From Rhodospirillaceae bacterium (GTDB taxonomy: Bacteria; Pseudomonadota; Alphaproteobacteria; GCA-2721365): a stretch of DNA of 36,373 nucleotides. The notes beneath the pieces are model-generated. The model was not told the origin of the DNA. It ran no database searches and saw nothing but the letters and a program-made list of their open reading frames with translations. The stretch covers positions 1 to 36,373 of the forward strand of contig PBKC01000101.1 of NCBI GenBank assembly GCA_002721365.1, read 5' to 3'. Position 1 is the stretch's first letter. Each line of letters opens with the position of its first letter. Both the position numbers and the translations under genes were made by a program. Of the stretch, positions 25,646-33,972 are shown in pieces.

Positions 25646-28441
25646 TCAGAGGCTCGACCTCGCGGCGTTCTCCATTCCGGTCGGCCGGTCGCAGGCCGGG
25701 TCGCCTTGCAGGCCCGCAGCGAGGACAGCGGGGTTGCCCAACCCTCGAAGGAGCAGATAGCGCCACATCGGAGCCTTGAGGTTCTGATTTTCGGGGCGGG
25801 AGCGCATGATCGCCGCCACCTTGTCAAGATAGGCCTGGGCCCAACGGTCGCACCAGCTCTGGGAGGCCTCGTTCTCTCGTGCCATCGGCAACGGCTCGAT
25901 CTCCAGATCGATCCGTGCGCCGCGCCATCTGGACTGCACCCAGAAGCTCGGAATCTTCATCCCCTGGCTCAGCTTCGGCACGGTGTCGACGATCGCACAG
26001 GGCACGTCGAAGATCCGTCCGCACGCGGCTCCCTCCTGCCTGCCGCCGCGTAGAAGGCCGACGGGATAGTCGGGAGAGCTCATGAGACAGTGTCCTTCCC
26101 GTAGCGCTTTATACATCGCGACGGCCGTACGGCTGTGGTCCCTGGACACGGAGATAACGCCCCCGGCCATTTCGCCCGGCACCGGCGTGAGATGTTCATG
26201 CTGGACCAGGTAAACGGCGCTCGGGAGGAGCGGGTCCAGCGCATCGAAGGTCCTCGGTCCGAAATGGGTACTGCACATCAGGAACGGTCTGCCATCGGCG
26301 ACGAGGGGGCCGAGCGGTCCGATATCCACCGGTGCCACCAAGTCCGGCAGGCGCCCGGTCACGTAAGGATGCCGTGCCATTTTATGAAGGGCGTAGGTGG
26401 CGCGGGCTGCCCGGGCCCGCCAGATGGCGAAGCTCTCGGGCCGGTCATCGCAGAGTCGCCAAGCGATCTCAGCGGCTGTGAAGGAGGTTGGCCCGGCGAG
26501 GTCTTCGCGGCTCCCGAAATCCAGGAGGTCCCGGAGTTCCTCGGACGACAGGATTCCGTAAGGTCTCACTCTGGCAGCACGAGCGGGGACGATCGGATCG
26601 CCAGCGTCCGGGCCGTCCTTGTCGCCTGTGAAGCCTTGGTCCTGTCCCGCCGCCCCGTGCGTTGGGGTCCCGTGACCGAGCGGGTCATCGGTCCGGCCCA
26701 GCATGAACAGGTCCCGGACGATGTCCGAATGGAGGTCCGAGCTGTAAGGCTTCTGCCAGGACAGCCTATGCTGCCGTTGATCGAGATAGAGCGCGACGTC
26801 CCCGGCTGCCAATGTGAGTTCTTCCCGGAGAACCAGTGCCGGCCGGTAGGCAGGATGACCGTTCAGGAAATCGGCGACGACCCGGCGTGCCCTGTCGGCA
26901 TCGCCGGTCTCGAATGCCGCCCTGGCTTCGAGGAACTGCAGCATCGCATCGCGCGGCTGTTGGCTCCGAAGACCTTCGGTGAGAGTCAGCAATGCCTGCC
27001 AGTCGCCGACCTGAGCGGCGACTTCCGCAAAAAGCCGCTCGACATTGCCATGGCCGGACGTTGCGGCATGGCGTCCGATGAGGCTTCGTACCTGATCGAG
27101 GGTTTCCCGGAAATGCGGCCCTTCCCAGCCATGGGCCAGGGCGACCCGGAGACGGCCGCCGATCGCGGCCAGATTCAATCCGCCGCGTTCCTGCAACCCC
27201 ACGAAGAGCGCGTCCGACGCCTTGAAGTTCTCCATCTTCAGCAATGCATTGGCGCGCAGGATCGCCACCGAGCCGATCCCTTTCGCCCCCTCGGGCAGGG
27301 AATCGAGTACGGCAATCGCTGTCTCCGGATTGTCCTCCCAGAGGAGACACGTCGCACGCTGGACCGCAATCTCGGCACTGTACGGCCACCGGCCGGCCAA
27401 GCGCTCGCCGAGGCGGATCGCCTTCCCGGGATCACCGCTCTCCCGAAGCGCTTTCAGCCACAGCACCTGAGCGGCGGGGTTGAGCGGTTCCGCAGCGGCA
27501 AGCGCGGCGCTCTCGGCGACCGCCTTGTCGACCTCCGCCAGCTCCAGCAACGTTGCGATCCGCTCCTGCCTCACCAGGGGGTGGTCGCCGAGCTCCGGCA
27601 GACTGGACAGAGCTTCGACGGGTCGGCCGAGCTTGCGGAGCAGCACGATGCGGCGCACCCGAAGGGCCAGATCGGCGGGATAGAGCGCAAGTGCAGCGTC
27701 GAGGCGGGTCAGCGCGTCGTCGTTAAGATACTGCTGTGTCGCGATATCGACCTGGGAAAGGAGTGCACCCCTGTGCGTCGCATCGCGCGCCAGTATTCCT
27801 TCGATAATTCGGCTGCTTTCCGCGACGCGCCCCGCGTGCAGCAGCGAGACCGCCAGTTCGTGCGCCACCTGAAGGTTAGCGGGCTCGGCCCGCCGCAGGG
27901 ACGCTAGAAGCGACAGGCTTTCCTTGACCTGCCTCGCTTGCCGGAGCAAGGCGCCGTGCCGGATCTTGAGGCCAAGATCATCGGGATCGGCGGCAATGGC
28001 CGCTTCCAGAAGAGCGAAACCCCTCTCCGGCGCATGCTGCTGCATCGCGATCTCGATCCGGGCACGCATCGCACCCCGATGGCCGGCACGCCGTCCGAGA
28101 AGCTTGTCGACCAGCGCGGCGCTCCGATCGAGGAGGCCGGCCTGGCGAAGCGAGTTCGCCAGCTCGATCATCGCCTGCCGATTGTCGGGTTCGACCTCCA
28201 GCAAGGCTTCAAGGTACGCGATGCTCTCGTCGATCCGCCGGGCCGATCTGAGAAGGGCTCCGCGCCGGATGCGGAGCGCCATGTCGGCAGGGCGGACTTC
28301 CAGCACAGCGTCCAGGTGAACGAGCGCCGCATCGAAATCGCGTTCCCTCTGCGATCGGCGGCAGGCGTCAAGGGGGCCATGGTCTGCGCGCGCGGCCGAC
28401 GCATCGGTCGATGATCGCGGTACGCTCTGCCCGGTCGGCAT
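25646..28441 (-). CDS. TPR-repeat protein fused to a C-terminal LpxL/HtrB-like acyltransferase domain
   Basis: This 931-residue protein is a TPR solenoid for about 600 residues, then a domain at about 620-910. The solenoid starts with a 102-residue super-repeat: RPADMAL at 50, DPDDLGL at 152 and YPADLAL at 254, each followed by GALLR/VLLR. HRGAM at 121 and HRGAL at 223 repeat with the same period. The C-terminal domain resembles lipid A acyltransferases: STHFGPRTFDAL (His726), VSRDHSRTAVAMYKALREGHCLMSSPDYP, then CAIVDTVPKLSQGMKIPSFWVQSRWRGARIDLEIEPLP. The usual HxxxxE/D box is altered (Thr at the acid position, Asp two later). There is no transmembrane helix. A role in passing the ACP-bound acyl group to an acceptor is inference. 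Only 1 nt separates it from the radical SAM stop. Confidence 0.75.
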   Translation of the reverse strand: MPTGQSVPRSSTDASAARADHGPLDACRRSQRERDFDAALVHLDAVLEVRPADMALRIRRGALLRSARRIDESIAYLEALLEVEPDNRQAMIELANSLRQAGLLDRSAALVDKLLGRRAGHRGAMRARIEIAMQQHAPERGFALLEAAIAADPDDLGLKIRHGALLRQARQVKESLSLLASLRRAEPANLQVAHELAVSLLHAGRVAESSRIIEGILARDATHRGALLSQVDIATQQYLNDDALTRLDAALALYPADLALRVRRIVLLRKLGRPVEALSSLPELGDHPLVRQERIATLLELAEVDKAVAESAALAAAEPLNPAAQVLWLKALRESGDPGKAIRLGERLAGRWPYSAEIAVQRATCLLWEDNPETAIAVLDSLPEGAKGIGSVAILRANALLKMENFKASDALFVGLQERGGLNLAAIGGRLRVALAHGWEGPHFRETLDQVRSLIGRHAATSGHGNVERLFAEVAAQVGDWQALLTLTEGLRSQQPRDAMLQFLEARAAFETGDADRARRVVADFLNGHPAYRPALVLREELTLAAGDVALYLDQRQHRLSWQKPYSSDLHSDIVRDLFMLGRTDDPLGHGTPTHGAAGQDQGFTGDKDGPDAGDPIVPARAARVRPYGILSSEELRDLLDFGSREDLAGPTSFTAAEIAWRLCDDRPESFAIWRARAARATYALHKMARHPYVTGRLPDLVAPVDIGPLGPLVADGRPFLMCSTHFGPRTFDALDPLLPSAVYLVQHEHLTPVPGEMAGGVISVSRDHSRTAVAMYKALREGHCLMSSPDYPVGLLRGGRQEGAACGRIFDVPCAIVDTVPKLSQGMKIPSFWVQSRWRGARIDLEIEPLPMARENEASQSWCDRWAQAYLDKVAAIMRSRPENQNLKAPMWRYLLLRGLGNPAVLAAGLQGDPACDRPTGMENAARSSL

Positions 28442-28442
28442 G

Positions 28443-30113
28443 TCAGATCGGACGCAATTGGTCTCGCCACGCTCCGCCAGCGGCCGAAGGGGTCACCTGC
28501 GGACGGAGCATCGGGCGCCAGTGCCCGAGCCGCTCCAGGCGTTCGTCGGTCGTCCTCATATCGAAGGGAGGGGCCGACATGCGTGACCATTCGGGATCGT
28601 ACATCCCGTTCTTCGAGAGATTCACGAGGATCGCCAGATAACGGAATATAACTTCGCCGACGGCAGTGCCGATTTCGGGGCGCCGCCGGGCATTGCTGAA
28701 CGCTTCCGAAATCGCGGGACGAAGGGCCGGGTCGCGCTCCGCAGCCTGCCGGAGGACCGTCGCTGCCAGCCTGGCGTTCAGTGGCCGCGGTTTCCGGGCT
28801 CGACCAGCACCTCGGTCGACCCATGGCGGCGGCGCCAGCAGATCAACGATTCTGTTGAGCCGGATCAGAAAGTTCTCCGGACTGTAGAGCCTGCTGATCA
28901 GCCAGCGCAGGCCGATGTAAAGCTCTGTTCGCGACATCTGCGCCGGCTCGAAGTTCGATGTGTAGTAGGGCGGCGCGAAGGAGCGGTGCTCGCTGTCTTC
29001 CAGAAGGCGCCCTTCCTTCATCATTTCGTCGAATAGTGGGGTTGCCACGGGAGCTACCAAGGGACCGACTCGGGCTGAACCCGCAGGCAGGGCCATCGCG
29101 AAGCGGAACTGCTCCTCGAAGGAGTCGAGCGTATCGCTGTCGAAGCCGACGATGAATGCCGGCTCGATCTTCACGCCCGCCCGCACGGACTTCTCGCATT
29201 GCTGGACGAGGTCCAGGTGCTGGTTCGGACGCTTGTCGGACTCGGCCAGCGCCAATGGATCGCTCGTCTCGATCCCCACGAAATTGGTCAGAATGCCGGC
29301 ACGATGGCACGCCGACAGGATGTCGTCGTGGAGGGTCATGTTGATCGACATCTGCGTCTGGAACGACACGAAGTCGCGACCGGCCGACCCGTTCCACGCG
29401 GCGATCGCAGCGAGAAGCTCCTGGGCTTTCTTGCGATTGGCGGTGAAATTGTCGTCCGCGATCAGGATGGACGTGAACCCTAGATCGTAGAGCTTCTGGA
29501 TCTCGTCGATGACCTGGGCGGGGTCCTTGTGCCGCTGCTTGTTGCCGAGATACTGGATGACGTCGCAGAAATTGCATTTGAACGGGCAGCCCCGGCTCGA
29601 TTGCACGACCCCACTGACCAGACGGTCATGGGGGTAGAGGTCCCAGCGGGGGGGCGGCGATGTCCGCATGTCGGCCGCCGATCCGTCATAGCGGCGTTCG
29701 AGCGTCCCGTTCCGCATGTCCCGGAAGAACGTCTCGGCCACGGCCTCGAGTTCGCCGACGACGATACTGTCGCATTCCTCGGCGAACAGTTGCGGCACGA
29801 GTGATACGTGCGGTCCTCCCATAACCACAGTCTTGCCGAGCCTTCGAAACGTCCTCGCGATTTCCAGCGCGCGCTCCGCTTGCGCGACGTTGGCCGTGAT
29901 GCCGACGACGTCGGCTTCTGTCGCCCAATCCAACGGTTGTGTGGTCTCGTTGCATAGTATCACCTCGACATCCGTCGGCACCATGGCGGCGACCGTCGAG
30001 ATGGAGGTGGAGGGCGACATCTCAAAGCCGCCTACATTCGCATCGAACGCGCTGAGCGGGCTATCCAACCCGTTCCCCATCTCATGCCGCGGCGATATCA
30101 GTGTAAGTTTCAG
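28443..30113 (-). CDS. Radical SAM enzyme with N-terminal cobalamin-binding-type domain and C-terminal DUF4070
   Basis: The [4Fe-4S] motif is SSRGCPFKCNFC (CxxxCxxC), followed by QVIDEIQKLYDLGFTSILIADDNFTANRKKA. The N-terminal domain has the Rossmann-like layout of B12-binding radical SAM enzymes (VVMGGPHVSLVPQ, VVGELE) but no DxHxxG, as in the HpnJ/HpnP group. The C-terminus (ATPLFDEMMKEGRLLE, RTELYIGLRWLISRLYSPENF) is DUF4070. The first ATG (30080) would cut off the first beta-strand. Reading upstream gives KLTLISPRHE preceded by CTG at 30111-30113, with AGGA 7 nt before it and an in-frame TGA just beyond, so I propose a CTG start and 556 residues. It could methylate or otherwise modify an unactivated carbon. 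First gene of the operon. Confidence 0.85.
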   Translation of the reverse strand: MKLTLISPRHEMGNGLDSPLSAFDANVGGFEMSPSTSISTVAAMVPTDVEVILCNETTQPLDWATEADVVGITANVAQAERALEIARTFRRLGKTVVMGGPHVSLVPQLFAEECDSIVVGELEAVAETFFRDMRNGTLERRYDGSAADMRTSPPPRWDLYPHDRLVSGVVQSSRGCPFKCNFCDVIQYLGNKQRHKDPAQVIDEIQKLYDLGFTSILIADDNFTANRKKAQELLAAIAAWNGSAGRDFVSFQTQMSINMTLHDDILSACHRAGILTNFVGIETSDPLALAESDKRPNQHLDLVQQCEKSVRAGVKIEPAFIVGFDSDTLDSFEEQFRFAMALPAGSARVGPLVAPVATPLFDEMMKEGRLLEDSEHRSFAPPYYTSNFEPAQMSRTELYIGLRWLISRLYSPENFLIRLNRIVDLLAPPPWVDRGAGRARKPRPLNARLAATVLRQAAERDPALRPAISEAFSNARRRPEIGTAVGEVIFRYLAILVNLSKNGMYDPEWSRMSAPPFDMRTTDERLERLGHWRPMLRPQVTPSAAGGAWRDQLRPI

Positions 30114-30455
30114 GGGATTGTCCTGTGATCAGGCTAGTTTCACGTATGGATACCATGTGATTTTCCTTCGCCCCAAAGCAAATAAGAAATACCGGCTCAG
30201 TCGGCTTTCGCGATCAGCGTCGACGTACCTCCCCTACTCCCAGCCTTCTTCTGTCTTCCTTCTGTTCTTGGGTTTGTGGCCTTCTTCTCCATCAAGGCTG
30301 AACCCTCCGCGGATGCTCCGGGCGTCACCGGCGGCCGTCCTTCTCGTGGAACACCATCCGGGCCCCGCTTGAGGGGAGCGGACCCGTGATTCACAATACA
30401 TTGAGAAGGTTGGCCCTTGACCTATGGCGGCCATTTCCAAAAAGGCACCAGAGTC
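30114..30455. promoter_or_regulatory. 342-bp divergent promoter region of the cluster
   Basis: This gap separates the leftward operon from the rightward sulfatase genes and is more AT-rich than its surroundings on its left side. An imperfect dyad, TCACGTATGG-ATA-CCATGTGA (30140-30160), lies 27-47 bp upstream of the CTG start and could be an operator or part of the promoter. CCCCGCTTGAGGGG (about 30364-30377) can form a small hairpin. I find no pair of convincing -35/-10 hexamers in either direction and no regulator gene nearby. Confidence 0.4.
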
Positions 30456-31979
30456 ATGAGTCGGAATATTCTGTTCCTCTTCACGGACCAGCAGCGCTTC
30501 GACACGATCGGTGCATTGGGCGCGCCCTTCGTCAAGACGCCGGCATTGGACAGGCTGGTTCGGGAGGGCATCGCCTACGACCGGTGCTACACGCCGTCGC
30601 CTATCTGCGTCTCGGCACGACAAGCCCTCGTCGCCGGACTGCCGCCGCACGTGACGGGCTGCGTTGACAACAAGCCGGGCGAAACCTCGCATCCGACCTT
30701 CATCGAACGCCTGACCGCCCTTGGCTATCGGACACACGGGGTCGGCAAGATGCACTTCTTGCCGAACCTGCGCGACATGCGGGGGTTCGAGACGCGCGAG
30801 CTCTCCGAACCGGCGGGTCTGGATGACGACTACAGGCGCTGGCTGATCGAAGCCGGCTTCGACTATGTCGACGAACCGTTCGGGGTGAGGAGCGAGTATT
30901 ACTATCTGCCCCAGGTGTCCCAGCTCCCAGCGCACGCGCACCACTCGCACTGGGTCGCGGACAGGTCGATCGACTTTCTTCGGACCCGGCCGCAGGATCG
31001 TCCGTTCTTCCTTTGGGCAAGCTTCATCAAGCCACATCCGCCGTTCGAGAGCCCGACGCCGTGGAACAAGCTCTACCGCGCGGCGGAGATGCCGGCGCCT
31101 TATCGGCCGGACGGCTATGAGGAGCAGCTCTGCCTCTGGAACCATATCCAGAACCGCTACAAGTATCGGGATGCGGGAACCGACGACTTGCTGCTGCGGA
31201 CGATGCGGGCCGCCTACTACGCCTCGATCTCGTTCATCGACTACAATATCGGCAGGATCCTGGACGCGCTCGGTGACGCGATCGACGACACCTACATCGT
31301 GTTTTCTTCCGATCACGGCGAAATGCTGGGCGACTTCGGCGCGTTCGGTAAGCGCTGCATGCTGGAGGCGGCGGTCCGGGTTCCGTTGGTGCTGCGCCAT
31401 CCTGGAGCACGAGGGGCGGGCGGCAGAGTGGGTACGCCGGTCAGCCTCGTCGACCTGCACCCCACATTCCTGTCGATGGCCGGCAGCGCGGCAGCCGACC
31501 GGCATGTCGAGGGCGACGACCTGATGCAGCTGGGATCGGCTGGAGAGAGGTTCGTCTACAGTCAATTCTCTGAAAAGGAACTGGGAGTCTACATGATCGC
31601 CGACGGGCGGTGGAAATATGCGTATTCCGCCGCAGACGAGAAGGAATGGCTCTATGACCTCGACAGTGAAGCGGGTGAATCACGGAACCTGATCGGCGAT
31701 CACGCTGCCGAACCGGAGGCGAATCGGTTGCGGGCGCGACTGCTGGCGCGTTTTCAGCGCGACGGTTATGACGCCGCCGTTGACGGAGGGAACTGGAGGA
31801 CCTACGGGCGCAGCGAAATGCCTGACGATCCCGACTATGGCCTCCTGTTTCAGGATCCCAAGGGCCTGCAGAACAAAGTGGACAAGCTCGGCCCCTACGC
31901 ACGCGAGATTCTTCCCGAAAGCATGCGGGAAAGGCGCAGCATTCGTGAAGGCTTGCGCAGGTCGGGAGAGACCTCTTGA
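30456..31979 (+). CDS. Sulfatase (type I, formylglycine-dependent)
   Basis: This 507-residue enzyme of the alkaline-phosphatase superfamily hydrolyses sulfate esters. It has the N-terminal metal site LFLFTDQQRFD (Asp11, Gln12), the modification motif at 51-55 reading CVSAR (Cys51 would become formylglycine), GVGKMHF with the active-site Lys and His, and the second metal site FSSDHGEMLGDFGAFGKR. The usual motif is CxPxR or CxAxR; a Ser at the third place is less common but occurs. The overall layout is closest to choline-sulfatase/phosphonate-hydrolase-like members. There is no signal peptide, so it is probably cytoplasmic. I start at the ATG at 30456 because MSRNILFLFTDQQR is where the family begins. 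The stop overlaps the next gene's TTG. Confidence 0.9.
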   Translation: MSRNILFLFTDQQRFDTIGALGAPFVKTPALDRLVREGIAYDRCYTPSPICVSARQALVAGLPPHVTGCVDNKPGETSHPTFIERLTALGYRTHGVGKMHFLPNLRDMRGFETRELSEPAGLDDDYRRWLIEAGFDYVDEPFGVRSEYYYLPQVSQLPAHAHHSHWVADRSIDFLRTRPQDRPFFLWASFIKPHPPFESPTPWNKLYRAAEMPAPYRPDGYEEQLCLWNHIQNRYKYRDAGTDDLLLRTMRAAYYASISFIDYNIGRILDALGDAIDDTYIVFSSDHGEMLGDFGAFGKRCMLEAAVRVPLVLRHPGARGAGGRVGTPVSLVDLHPTFLSMAGSAAADRHVEGDDLMQLGSAGERFVYSQFSEKELGVYMIADGRWKYAYSAADEKEWLYDLDSEAGESRNLIGDHAAEPEANRLRARLLARFQRDGYDAAVDGGNWRTYGRSEMPDDPDYGLLFQDPKGLQNKVDKLGPYAREILPESMRERRSIREGLRRSGETS

Positions 31980-32872
31980 TCGGCGCGCAGGCGACCGACG
32001 GGGCGCCGGGTCCGATTGCGATAGGAGGCGTTGGCGGCAGTGGAACCCGGGTCGTCGCAAGCGTTCTCAAGGAATGCGGCTTCTTTCTGGGGAATGATCT
32101 CAACAAGCGGTACGACAATCTTTGGTACACGCTTATGTTCAGGAGGCGCAGCCTTGCAGGCGCGTCGACAGCGGAGATCGCGCGGCTGGCCGATATATTC
32201 GTCGCCGCGATGTCCGGGACAGGGTGCACTGATCCCGAAGCGCACGAACTGCTTGAACAGATTGCCGGAGAAGACCGGGAGGAATTCAAGCCTGAGTGGC
32301 GTGCGACGCGAGCGAAGTCACTTCGCAAGTCTCTGCTCGAAGGGAAACAGCACGAATCCTGGGCTTGGAAAGAGCCGAACACGCATATTCTCCTCGATCG
32401 CCTCGCGGAGAGCATCCCGGGTCTCCGCTACATCCACGTAATCCGGGACGGGCGAGACATGGCCTTCAGCGCCAACCAGAACCAGGTCAAGTTCTGGGCC
32501 GAAGCGGTCTTCGGAATGGACGGTCTCGATCCCTCCGCTCCAGCCGGCGCGCTGCGGTATTGGAGGCTCGCAAACGAACGCATTCGTCGACTGAAGGACG
32601 ATGGGGCACTACCGATTTTGGAGGTAGGTTTCGAATGCCTGTGTGAGCACCCGGCGCGACAGATTCTGGCGATCGCGGAATTCTGCGGCGTTACTGTGAC
32701 GCGGGAGGGGGCCGCCGACATCGCCGCGCGAACCGTTCGAGCGCCGACGACGATCGGGCGATTCCAGGACATGGACCAATTTCAGTTGGACCCGGAGGAC
32801 TGCCGATACGCCAGCGAGACGGTTTCGCGTCTGTTCCGCGCGCTGGACGCACACCCGCATCTCGACCCGTAG
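31976..32872 (+). CDS. Sulfotransferase family protein 1
   Basis: This 298-residue protein has a PAPS-dependent sulfotransferase pattern: the 5'-phosphosulfate loop GGVGGSGTRVV (about 17-27) and the 3'-phosphate motif VIRDGRDMAFS with Arg156 and Ser164. WAWKEPNTHILLDRLAE (catalytic-region Lys-Glu-Pro) fits the family. The start is a TTG at 31976-31978, overlapping the sulfatase stop by 4 nt (TTGA), which indicates coupled translation; no ATG precedes the PAPS loop. It would move a sulfuryl group from PAPS to a hydroxyl or amine of the cluster product. The pairing with a sulfatase in one transcript is unusual. It converges on the glycosyltransferase gene with a 47-bp gap. Confidence 0.83.
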   Translation: MIGAQATDGAPGPIAIGGVGGSGTRVVASVLKECGFFLGNDLNKRYDNLWYTLMFRRRSLAGASTAEIARLADIFVAAMSGTGCTDPEAHELLEQIAGEDREEFKPEWRATRAKSLRKSLLEGKQHESWAWKEPNTHILLDRLAESIPGLRYIHVIRDGRDMAFSANQNQVKFWAEAVFGMDGLDPSAPAGALRYWRLANERIRRLKDDGALPILEVGFECLCEHPARQILAIAEFCGVTVTREGAADIAARTVRAPTTIGRFQDMDQFQLDPEDCRYASETVSRLFRALDAHPHLDP

Positions 32873-32919
32873 CGGGTGTGACCTCCCGTCCGTCCAAACG
32901 CGGCCGTCGGCGAGCCCAG

Positions 32920-33972
32920 TCACAACATCGATAGCAGGATTCCAGCGGCCCTCGCGGGGCCGCTCGCTTCCGTAGGCGCGGCAGCGATCCGGCGCTTCAT
33001 GTCTGCGACGGTCCTGCGGGTCTCCACCGGCTCTAGCGACATGAGGTCCTCCAGCGCTGCGCCCATGCCCGCAGCAGTGAGCACCTCAGCCATGATTTCG
33101 TGGTTTCGACGACTCGGCCAGACCGCCACCGGTGCCTCTCCCATAAGCGCAGCGTAGGTAGAGCCGGCACCACCCTGCGTCACTGCGAGAGCGCTTCTGC
33201 TGAGGATCGGCGTGAGGGGAACACCGGAAAACGCAAATGCGCCGGAGACGGGTTCCTGCGCTGACGGCTCGTCTGAAATCCGGACGATCGCGTCGCAGTG
33301 GAGCGTCTCACGGAGTGAGCGGAGGCTTTCGGGTGGGAGCGGGCGCCGGCCTGTGGACCCGAGCGCCACGAGTAGAAGGCGGCTGAACGGCTTCAAGGCG
33401 GGCGGCAGGGCGCCGGTGGGCTGCCATATGCATGGGCCGACGGTGTGATGCGTATGCGGTCTGTCGATGCCGGAAGGCAGGAGCGCCTCCGGATCGCACA
33501 GCAGGACGACGTCGGCATCGTAGAGCGTCTTGGCGTCGTGAAGTTCCGGCAGGCCGCGGTCGCGGCGGCGGCGATTCCAGTCGGCTCCGTTCTTGCGAAG
33601 GGCGCGAACCTGCACAGTTTCCACATCGACGAGCGACGTGAGGAAGAAGTTGGTGATGTACGCTCTGGGAATTCCGCCAAGGCGCGCCAGACAGAGCCAA
33701 GGAAGCGGGGTCAGATCCAAGGCGATCAGGTCAGGACGCAGGTCATGAATAATCTGCTCGAGCCCGTCGGCGAATCCTTCGTCGCCGCGTCTCCGATAGG
33801 GAACCGGCACAGCCTCGAACTCCGACGGAAGCAGCCGGTCGCCGCGGCCGGGCGTGACATACGCGAAAACAATGCGCAGGCCCGGGTTCGCGCCGCGCAA
33901 CGCCCGTGCGATAACGACGCTCCGTCCGACATGGCCGAGCGCCGGGCCTACGACAAAGAGAACCGTTTTCAT
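32920..33972 (-). CDS. Glycosyltransferase, GT-B fold (UGT/MurG-like)
   Basis: This 350-residue GT-B enzyme starts MKTVLFVVGPALGHVGRSVVIARAL, the glycine-rich acceptor-domain loop of UGT and MurG-like transferases. The C-terminal nucleotide-sugar domain shows RLLLVALGSTGRRPLP, then VTQGGAGSTYAALMGEAPVAVWPSRRNHEIMAEVLTAAGMG, matching the GG-GS loop and the P...Q/E sugar-binding end of GT1/GT28 families. It has no transmembrane segment. The donor sugar cannot be told. I start at the ATG at 33970-33972 (MKTVLFV); a frame open upstream would add 16 residues of poor quality. This start overlaps the ATG of the divergent sulfotransferase (CATG). Confidence 0.82.
   Translation of the reverse strand: MKTVLFVVGPALGHVGRSVVIARALRGANPGLRIVFAYVTPGRGDRLLPSEFEAVPVPYRRRGDEGFADGLEQIIHDLRPDLIALDLTPLPWLCLARLGGIPRAYITNFFLTSLVDVETVQVRALRKNGADWNRRRRDRGLPELHDAKTLYDADVVLLCDPEALLPSGIDRPHTHHTVGPCIWQPTGALPPALKPFSRLLLVALGSTGRRPLPPESLRSLRETLHCDAIVRISDEPSAQEPVSGAFAFSGVPLTPILSRSALAVTQGGAGSTYAALMGEAPVAVWPSRRNHEIMAEVLTAAGMGAALEDLMSLEPVETRRTVADMKRRIAAAPTEASGPARAAGILLSML

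Noticed and set aside
19811..30113. Nod factor biosynthesis cluster
   Set aside because: The carbamoyltransferase, ACP and sulfotransferases recall nodU, nodF and nodH, but NodA, NodB and NodC are absent and a fatty acyl-AMP ligase and P450-like protein are not part of that pathway.
30197..30394. Basic minus-strand ORF in the divergent promoter region
   Set aside because: Low-complexity, no recognisable family, and no supporting ribosome-binding site.
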